A stretch of DNA of 64,000 bases from Pseudanabaena sp. lw0831. GTDB taxonomy: Bacteria; Cyanobacteriota; Cyanobacteriia; Pseudanabaenales; Pseudanabaenaceae. Location: assembly GCF_016584665.1 (NCBI RefSeq), contig NZ_BBJB01000066.1, positions 62,001 to 126,000 on the forward strand. The letters are read 5' to 3'. This document shows positions 58,888 to 64,000 of the stretch, in pieces; the stretch's first letter is position 1; each line of letters starts with the position of its first letter. The notes below the pieces were generated by a model. That model was given only the letters and a program-made list of their open reading frames with translations, was not told the DNA's origin and ran no database searches. Both the position numbers and the translations under genes were made by a program.

Positions 58888-60532
58888 GAATCAACAGCCT
58901 CCCACAATCACAAAGATTTCTGACACTGATATTTCCAAAATATTTATATTCAAAGATATTGGGATCATCTTAATTGCAGTCATAGCACAATGTTGGTGGA
59001 CGAGTTTTTTTGTTTCTACAAAAGTAGGACTATTGAATTTTTTACCAGCTTTAGTTTTTATGGGATTGTGGTATTGGTTTACCAAGTTATCACTTGGTAT
59101 TCAATATTCTAAATGGTATTTTCTATTAGGTTTCTTAATAACCTTAAGATTGCCTATTACGATCGCACCTCAATTAGAGTTTCTGAGTTGGATTCTCTAT
59201 CTCAGTATAATTGGCTTAATCGGATATAAATTTTTTGAATATTTTCATCAGCGTAAGCAATTAATTGTTTTAAGTTTAACAATTATAATTATTCTTTTTA
59301 ATTCTTGTACGCATTTATTCCTAGATTCGCCCTTCACATATTCCTTTCGGCTTCTAAGCCAACTGCCTTCTAACTATATAGCAGGAAAAGACAATAATCT
59401 GACTTGGGAATGTTCTTACGAAGATTCTAGTTTACCTGTGCATTGCGATATGCGTCATTTTATTCCATCCGAAAAAATATTTACAGAGCCTACTTATGAT
59501 GCCAGCTTTTCTGTATTTTTAAATCGTTTCTTTTATGGCTATATCAATTCATTGGTGGGGATACAAGGGCATCGTTGGTTTATGAGTATTAGTCTAAATA
59601 TTTTCCTTTGGATAAGTTCATGTATAGCGATATATCGAATTGGAGAAATTGCTAATCTAGACGAAAGGATGCGGAATATCGCTATTCTATGCTGTGCATC
59701 AAGTTGGGGTTTTGTACATTTTGTTGCCCAGCCTTCTCCGCATATGACAGCTTTTGCTTTTGCATCGATTATCCTATGGGCAACCCTCGAATTAACCCAC
59801 GATGAATTTCTTAATCATCCATTGCTAATACTACTAATTGTATCTGGTTCATTAGTTTATGATATTTACCCCTTAATTCTAATCAGTTCGATTTTATTGT
59901 TTATCTATAAACGTCCAATTCTTGGTGTTTTAGTCCCGTTGTTATCGATCGCATTAAACGTATTTTGGAAATATATTTCGCTTCAACAAATCCTAGGCAC
60001 ATTAGGGAATATTCAAAGTCTTAGCAGTCCATCTAGCAATCTTACTTATAGTTTCCAAAATTGGACTAAAGCAATTTTAAGTTTAGATTTTGGTCGAATC
60101 TGGCAGTTTTTATCCAATGGATTTATGTCTTATTTATATGGTGGCATGATATTTGGAGCGATCGCTTCTACAGGTTTGTTGATTTATCTTATTATCCAGA
60201 AAAAAGATGATACAAATCCTGACGATCATCAACTGCTATTTACACTTTTATTTACAATTACGGCTTGCTTTTGTACTGTGATGTTAATTGCTATGTTTTT
60301 TGTTGCAGCTCAGTCAGAAATCTGGAGTCCGACCAAGTTTTTGCCTCGATTTGCTTTTTATATTTATCCAGCTAATACTCTAGCGATCGCATTTTTAGCT
60401 AGTAAGTTTATAAATCGTTGGAGCTATTTGGCTCCAATCCTAACGTTTATAGTTGCGAACTCAACCATCATCAAGCTTGCTTCGATGTCTGCATTTTTTG
60501 AATATGGTTTAGTTGGGCTGTATTGGCAGTAG
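58886..60532 (+). CDS. Polytopic membrane protein of unknown function
   Basis: Encodes about 548 residues from ATG 58886; a TTG 18 bases earlier is less likely. There are roughly 10-12 hydrophobic helices, the first near IGIILIAVIAQCWWTSFFV. A ~100-residue exported loop (about 165-225) includes LTWECSYEDSSLPVHCDMRH with two Cys that could pair. The layout resembles GT-C glycosyltransferases or polymer flippases but I see no diagnostic motif, so I leave it unnamed. It is very AT-rich (many Ile, Phe, Lys codons), unlike its housekeeping neighbours, consistent with accessory origin, as is the decayed glycosyltransferase beside it. Confidence 0.75.
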   Translation: MNQQPPTITKISDTDISKIFIFKDIGIILIAVIAQCWWTSFFVSTKVGLLNFLPALVFMGLWYWFTKLSLGIQYSKWYFLLGFLITLRLPITIAPQLEFLSWILYLSIIGLIGYKFFEYFHQRKQLIVLSLTIIIILFNSCTHLFLDSPFTYSFRLLSQLPSNYIAGKDNNLTWECSYEDSSLPVHCDMRHFIPSEKIFTEPTYDASFSVFLNRFFYGYINSLVGIQGHRWFMSISLNIFLWISSCIAIYRIGEIANLDERMRNIAILCCASSWGFVHFVAQPSPHMTAFAFASIILWATLELTHDEFLNHPLLILLIVSGSLVYDIYPLILISSILLFIYKRPILGVLVPLLSIALNVFWKYISLQQILGTLGNIQSLSSPSSNLTYSFQNWTKAILSLDFGRIWQFLSNGFMSYLYGGMIFGAIASTGLLIYLIIQKKDDTNPDDHQLLFTLLFTITACFCTVMLIAMFFVAAQSEIWSPTKFLPRFAFYIYPANTLAIAFLASKFINRWSYLAPILTFIVANSTIIKLASMSAFFEYGLVGLYWQ

Positions 60533-60590
60533 TTCTAAACAAAAAATGAGAGGTGGCTCTTTGTACCGCCTCTCATCTTTTGTTTAGAAC
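60533..60590. terminator. Bidirectional terminator between two membrane-protein genes
   Basis: GTTCTAAACAAAAAATGAGA, GGTGGC/ACCGCC, TCTCATCTTTTGTTTAGAAC. It overlaps the stop of the gene on the right. Confidence 0.8.
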
Positions 60591-61198
60591 AGTTGGACTG
60601 GTTTGGTTGTGGCATAGCTGATGGCTCTGATCGCAAAGCCGATCGCTAGACTAATAATGGTCACTCCACCAAATAATTGCCAAAGCATTTTTTGAGGGAT
60701 ATCGATATAGGCGAATTGCCGACCAATGAGGGTAATCGCGGCGGCAATCGCACCGATTACTATGCTGGTTAACCAGCTTGATGGAGTCTGTAAAATTAGC
60801 AGCGCCATCTGCACCATAAATCCAATCGTGATCAGTGTGGCGACAATTTCAAGGATAGATAGCTTTTTTTCTGGCGCAGGATCGTAACGGACATCTTGAA
60901 AACCGAGCAAATACATTCCTAGGCAAACACCCGCAGTAATCAAACTGTAGGTAAGATCAGAGGTCTGCCAATAGACTGTAATCACTGCTGCGATCGCAGC
61001 CAACAGTCCCCCGACACTCTGAGGGATGGCAAATATGCCAACTACCGCAAGCATAAACAAAAAAACCAAGCCTAGGTAGTCGCCAAAATAAAATAAAGTG
61101 CTTAACTGAGAGCCTATCCACCCATAGGCGATCGCGATCGCGGTTAGAGAAATTAGCAAGCGATACCCAATTTCAAGTCTTCCGATTTTGAGCGCCAT
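60584..61198 (-). CDS. Six-helix membrane protein of unknown function
   Basis: Encodes 204 residues, about six hydrophobic helices (for example YRLLISLTAIAIAYGWIGSQ, LGLVFLFMLAVVGIFAIP, LSILEIVATLITIGFMVQMA). One charged loop (QDVRYDPAPEKKL) sits mid-protein. No signature of a known transporter or enzyme. It lies downstream of the DUF58 gene on the same strand with a repeat cluster between. Function unknown. Confidence 0.72.
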   Translation of the reverse strand: MALKIGRLEIGYRLLISLTAIAIAYGWIGSQLSTLFYFGDYLGLVFLFMLAVVGIFAIPQSVGGLLAAIAAVITVYWQTSDLTYSLITAGVCLGMYLLGFQDVRYDPAPEKKLSILEIVATLITIGFMVQMALLILQTPSSWLTSIVIGAIAAAITLIGRQFAYIDIPQKMLWQLFGGVTIISLAIGFAIRAISYATTKPVQLF

Positions 61199-61284
61199 AA
61201 GATGCCACCAGTTTTTTTGTCGCTGCGAACGTAAAAATTGCGAAGTTAACGCGATATCAAAAAGTATAGCAATCGTTAGCCCGT

Positions 61285-61393
61285 CTTACAGCGCTTTGCG
61301 CTCAAACCCGAACCAATAATTTTTTAAAAGTGGTGCTTCGCACCACTTTTAAAAAATTATTGGTTCGTTTGAGGCGGGCAAAGTCCGCCTCAA
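61285..61393. repeat. Composite repeat: AAAAGTGGTGC palindrome plus a second hairpin
   Basis: Left flank GCGCTTTGCGCTCAAACCC, then a near-perfect stem at 61309-61367 (CGAACCAATAATTTTTTAAA + AGTGGTGC and complement, loop TTC), then TTGAGGCGGGC-AAAG-CCGCCTCAA (61369-61393). The first two parts match the element at 56815-56903. Lies between the DUF58 stop and the start of the downstream membrane-protein gene. Confidence 0.8.
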
Positions 61394-61413
61394 CAATTTG
61401 GGGTTTTGTAAAG

Positions 61414-62676
61414 CTAAAGCGTTAGATATTCTTGAAGTTGCGATCGCAAAGATTTATAACTTAAATCTTCAGTGTCTAAGATTGTTTCAATTGTTAAACC
61501 TAGCGATCTCTGATTGGGAACTGATACTTTGGATGATTGTCCTGACGATTGCCACAGCACCCAACGACTACCAAAGGGTAAATAGGCGATGCTATCGTTG
61601 CGATGGGATAGCCACACCACGGGTAGATCTGGCAAATCTTTGAGAATATCTGCGGGTTTTTCGGAAATATTCACGGCAGCTAAGGTTTCTAATACTGCGC
61701 GATCGCTCTGGACAATACCTGTGTCATGTGTCCAAAGTCTGACGCTCAACTTTGACTTTTGAGCATAGAAATAGAGCGAAGCTGCTGTCACTACTGCTTC
61801 TTCAAAGGCTTCAGGCTCCCATCCAACAGAATTGTCAAGGGCGATCGCGACTTCTTGTCCCCCAATCGTCACTTCCAATTCCCGCACCCGCAATTCACCA
61901 AACTTGGCACTTGTCCGCCAATGGATTAATCTGGTCGGATCGCCCCAGCGATAGGGGCGCAAGGTTTTAGTTAAACCTTCCGTTGCATTGCTGTAGTTAT
62001 GCTCATCGCTATATTGACGCGGACTTGTCTCACTTCCTAATTGATCGACCAATGGACAGAGATCGAGGGGTAGCACTGTTGGATAAACGATCGCTTTCTG
62101 TCCCGATGGACAAGCACGACGACTGCGGAATAATCCTAAGGGGCTGGAAGTAGCAATTTCTGTAGATCGAAACAAAAATACACCGCGCTTTGCGGTTTTC
62201 GCTTCATACGTCCAGTGATATTCTTGCAGCGGCGCAATCAACTCGATCACCATGTCTTGCTGCAAAATATTCGAGAGATTTTCTGGCAAAATATCCCGAA
62301 CTTCCAGCAATCTCTTTTCAGTTCGCCCCGTATTTTGAATCGTCAAATCTACCCATAGATCATCACCGACACTAACTGGATCAATTTGCGATCGCACCAC
62401 CACCATTTCTGCGAGTAAGCGTTTTGGCATCACCGCCCCCACAATCAATAGTGCTAAACTCACACCACTAATTACATATAGCCAACCTGCAAGGGTATTT
62501 GTCGCGGCCATAAAAAAGAACAGCGTTAATGCGGTATACATTCCCCCAATAAATTCTGGTGTCGCAAATCGCGATTCTAACCATTTAAAAAAACGTTTAA
62601 TCTTAGAAATCTTTTTGGGTTTAGGACTACGTTGTTTGCGATCGCTAGAGATACTTGACATATCGTTTTTTGACAT
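61414..62676 (-). CDS. DUF58 domain protein
   Basis: Encodes 420 residues. Two N-terminal helices (~43-80) anchor it. The middle has the beta domain (VSVGDDLWVDLTIQNTGRTE). The DUF58 signature is YSDEHNYSNATEGLTKTLRP followed by YRWGDPTRLIHWRTSAKFGE and LRVRELE. The C-terminal part is a VWA-like fold (GGQEVAIALDNSVGW). DUF58 proteins usually act with a MoxR ATPase, which is not in this neighbourhood. Function unknown; possibly membrane-complex assembly. Confidence 0.88.
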   Translation of the reverse strand: MSKNDMSSISSDRKQRSPKPKKISKIKRFFKWLESRFATPEFIGGMYTALTLFFFMAATNTLAGWLYVISGVSLALLIVGAVMPKRLLAEMVVVRSQIDPVSVGDDLWVDLTIQNTGRTEKRLLEVRDILPENLSNILQQDMVIELIAPLQEYHWTYEAKTAKRGVFLFRSTEIATSSPLGLFRSRRACPSGQKAIVYPTVLPLDLCPLVDQLGSETSPRQYSDEHNYSNATEGLTKTLRPYRWGDPTRLIHWRTSAKFGELRVRELEVTIGGQEVAIALDNSVGWEPEAFEEAVVTAASLYFYAQKSKLSVRLWTHDTGIVQSDRAVLETLAAVNISEKPADILKDLPDLPVVWLSHRNDSIAYLPFGSRWVLWQSSGQSSKVSVPNQRSLGLTIETILDTEDLSYKSLRSQLQEYLTL

Positions 62677-62711
62677 ATTTTAATGCATTAAGTAGTTGGG
62701 GAATAAAAAAG

Positions 62712-62765
62712 CAAACCCAAAAAGACAAATCGCCCGCGTAGCGGACAATTTGTCTTTTTGGGTTT
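62712..62765 (-). terminator. Long palindrome (AAACCCAA class) after the ECF-S-like gene
   Basis: CAAACCCAAAAAGACAAAT, CGCCCGCGTAGCGGACA, ATTTGTCTTTTTGGGTTTG. It lies 15 bases past the minus-strand stop and before the DUF58 start. Confidence 0.8.
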
Positions 62766-62779
62766 GGTGAGTAAGTGAG

Positions 62780-63568
62780 CTAATAAATTGCTTCCTTTGG
62801 TTTTACCAAATTAATCGCTCTCAAGCCCGAAATCACGCCAGTACCAATAACAGCACCAGATAGCCCCCGCATGGCATTCTCGACAGGAATAATCGGAATT
62901 AACATATTCCAAATTGGTTCTGGCCAGTTGAATAAATAATAAGTAAATGGAACTTGGCTAAGGTGAGCCAGTCCGCAAATTGTCCAAGTGCCACAAAAAA
63001 TCCCGATCGCTACTTTTACAAGGTTATTGCTACTAATCAAACGTGCAAATAATGTGCGAGTTGGCAACACAAATAGTAATAAGGCTGACCAGTCGATAAA
63101 GGCTCCTGCCACAAAAGTATTTACAGGAATCCCATTACGTATAACCGCTAAGTAAGCATAAGCCGCAAGCTCGATCGCAAACAAAATCGTTAATCCCAAA
63201 TACCAATATTGGCGCTTTTGTCCAATTACCATCGAGCCTGCCGCAAAGCTAGCAATTACTGCTCCCCAAATTGCGATCGCGGGAACTCCTGCTGTATAGG
63301 GTGCAAGAAATACGCCGATTAATGTGCCGATGCCGCTAGCTAATGCACCTGCTAAGGGACCAAGCAACCAACCTAGCAGAGGATAAATACTTTGACTAAG
63401 GGGAATGCCTTTGCCTGAGCCAAGCACAATCGAAAAAGGAATAAATGCTAAAACGGTAGCAACGGCGGCGAGGACAATAATATAAGCGATCGGTGCGCCG
63501 TCGATTGCTGCACCGCCCATAGTTTTCACTTCTCGTTCTACGCCTTCGGGGATTTGATTTTCGGTCAT
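62780..63568 (-). CDS. Multipass membrane protein resembling an ECF-transporter S component
   Basis: Encodes about 262 residues from ATG 63568 (MTENQIPEGVEREVK); an earlier ATG (63589) is less likely. Six or more helices. The N-terminal stretch VLAFIPFSIVLGSGKGIPLS followed by YPLLGWLLGPLAGALASGIG resembles the substrate-binding S component of ECF transporters, with a small-residue-rich coupling helix. No A or T components lie nearby; many S components share a module encoded elsewhere. Substrate unknown. The assignment is by overall pattern. Confidence 0.6.
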   Translation of the reverse strand: MTENQIPEGVEREVKTMGGAAIDGAPIAYIIVLAAVATVLAFIPFSIVLGSGKGIPLSQSIYPLLGWLLGPLAGALASGIGTLIGVFLAPYTAGVPAIAIWGAVIASFAAGSMVIGQKRQYWYLGLTILFAIELAAYAYLAVIRNGIPVNTFVAGAFIDWSALLLFVLPTRTLFARLISSNNLVKVAIGIFCGTWTICGLAHLSQVPFTYYLFNWPEPIWNMLIPIIPVENAMRGLSGAVIGTGVISGLRAINLVKPKEAIY

Positions 63569-63589
63569 AGCGATTTCACTGCATATCAA

Positions 63590-63647
63590 TTACGAATTAC
63601 GAATTGTGAATTACGAATTATTTTTTTATAATTCGTAATTCGTAATT
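63590..63647. repeat. AATTACG short tandem and inverted repeat
   Basis: AATTACGAATTACGAATTGT, then AATTACGAATTA, a T-run, and TAATTCGTAATTCGTAATT: several copies of AATTACG in direct then inverted order. A simple AT-rich repeat between divergent genes. Confidence 0.75.
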
Positions 63648-63803
63648 ATCAAGTCATTTTTGAGACTTGGCAAATAGGCGATCGCTAAAAACTCAAAAAA
63701 AAACTTGTAAATTATTGACTTTAATTCTCAAATAAGCGTAAGCTATTTTTAAAAGTTATTGCAAGTATTAGTCATTAGTATATTGACTGTTTTCAAAAAA
63801 TCA

Positions 63804-64000
63804 ATGAAAAAAATTTCGTGTTTACCTATTAATCTTGCTGTATTTGCAGGATTAATATCTTTGGTAGGATTAACCGCCTGTACAGGAAATACTCCACAGA
63901 CTCCATCCCAGACTAATGCAGCTCAGACATCTACTCCAGCGAAGGAGTCAGCCCCAGAAACAAAGCCTACTCCTACTGAAGTAGCACAGGCACCGCTCAA
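63804..64000 (+). CDS. Lipoprotein, 3'-partial
   Basis: ATG 63804 opens a frame that continues past the right edge. The N-terminus is a lipoprotein signal: MKKISCLPINLAVFAGLISL then VGLTACTGN, with the lipobox LTAC and Cys near residue 30. The mature start is a Thr/Pro/Ala/Gln linker (TPQTPSQTNAAQTSTPAKES) typical of anchored lipoproteins. The folded domain is outside the window, so identity is unknown. Supported by the sharp signal sequence and an open frame of 65 codons. Confidence 0.7.
   Translation, partial: MKKISCLPINLAVFAGLISLVGLTACTGNTPQTPSQTNAAQTSTPAKESAPETKPTPTEVAQAPL

Noticed and set aside
1-64000. tRNA, rRNA, CRISPR, prophage and intact insertion sequences
   Set aside because: No clover-leaf-like gene, rRNA segment, repeat-spacer array, integrase or transposase was recognised on either strand.

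Overview
The window comes from a cyanobacterium, most likely a filamentous one of the Pseudanabaena type (the genus is inference). The evidence is the very frequent HIP1 octamer GCGATCGC, plus cyanobacterium-typical genes: sqdX for sulfolipid, a high-light-inducible-type membrane peptide, ictB, a cyaC-type adenylate cyclase, CHAT proteases, DUF928, DUF6761, and an hpsA-hpsB-hpsC hormogonium-polysaccharide locus. No rRNA, tRNA, CRISPR array, intact insertion sequence or prophage was seen.

Layout. 1-11.2 kb is an accessory block: the tail of a Uma2 nuclease, two convergent TPR-CHAT caspase-like proteases, a secreted two-partner-secretion (FHA-type) protein overlapping the second CHAT gene, a DUF928 protein, and a divergent CHASE2-GGDEF diguanylate cyclase. 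11.2-20.1 kb holds small conserved genes (an internally duplicated protein, an Hlip-like peptide, rsmG, a DUF6761 gene, tsaB, a basic peptide), an ArsR-SulP pair, a P-loop kinase, glutathione peroxidase and polyphosphate kinase. 20.2-25.3 kb has four Uma2-family loci, one frameshifted, around bioB and sqdX. 25.6-42.4 kb is mostly housekeeping (ilvN, rsmH, dusA, purN, murE, ictB, ubiD) with two very large receiver-first signalling proteins (a multi-PAS histidine kinase and a CyaC-type adenylate cyclase) and a mazEF pair. 42.4-56.7 kb has an Rpn-type nuclease and a minus-strand pseudopilin operon headed by a giant 3158-residue HpsA. 57-64 kb has a JmjC oxygenase, a decayed methyltransferase-glycosyltransferase gene, membrane proteins, a DUF58 protein, an ECF-S-like protein and the start of a lipoprotein.

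How the genes may work together. The hps genes probably form one export and motility unit. The CHAT, FHA, DUF928 and CHASE2 genes look like a surface-sensing and protease cassette; this is inference and the best candidate here for an undescribed system. Cyclic-di-GMP (CHASE2-GGDEF), cAMP (CyaC) and phosphorelay proteins suggest dense environmental signalling.

A second layer is an unusual density of long, near-perfect intergenic palindromes, about 25 in 64 kb. Many share outer AAACCCAA/TTGGGTTT arms and a GCGAAGC-type loop. Some sit at gene ends as terminators, but several lie between divergent promoters, and three subfamilies recur with conserved arms. They look like a mobile or REP-like repeat family that has also been used for termination.
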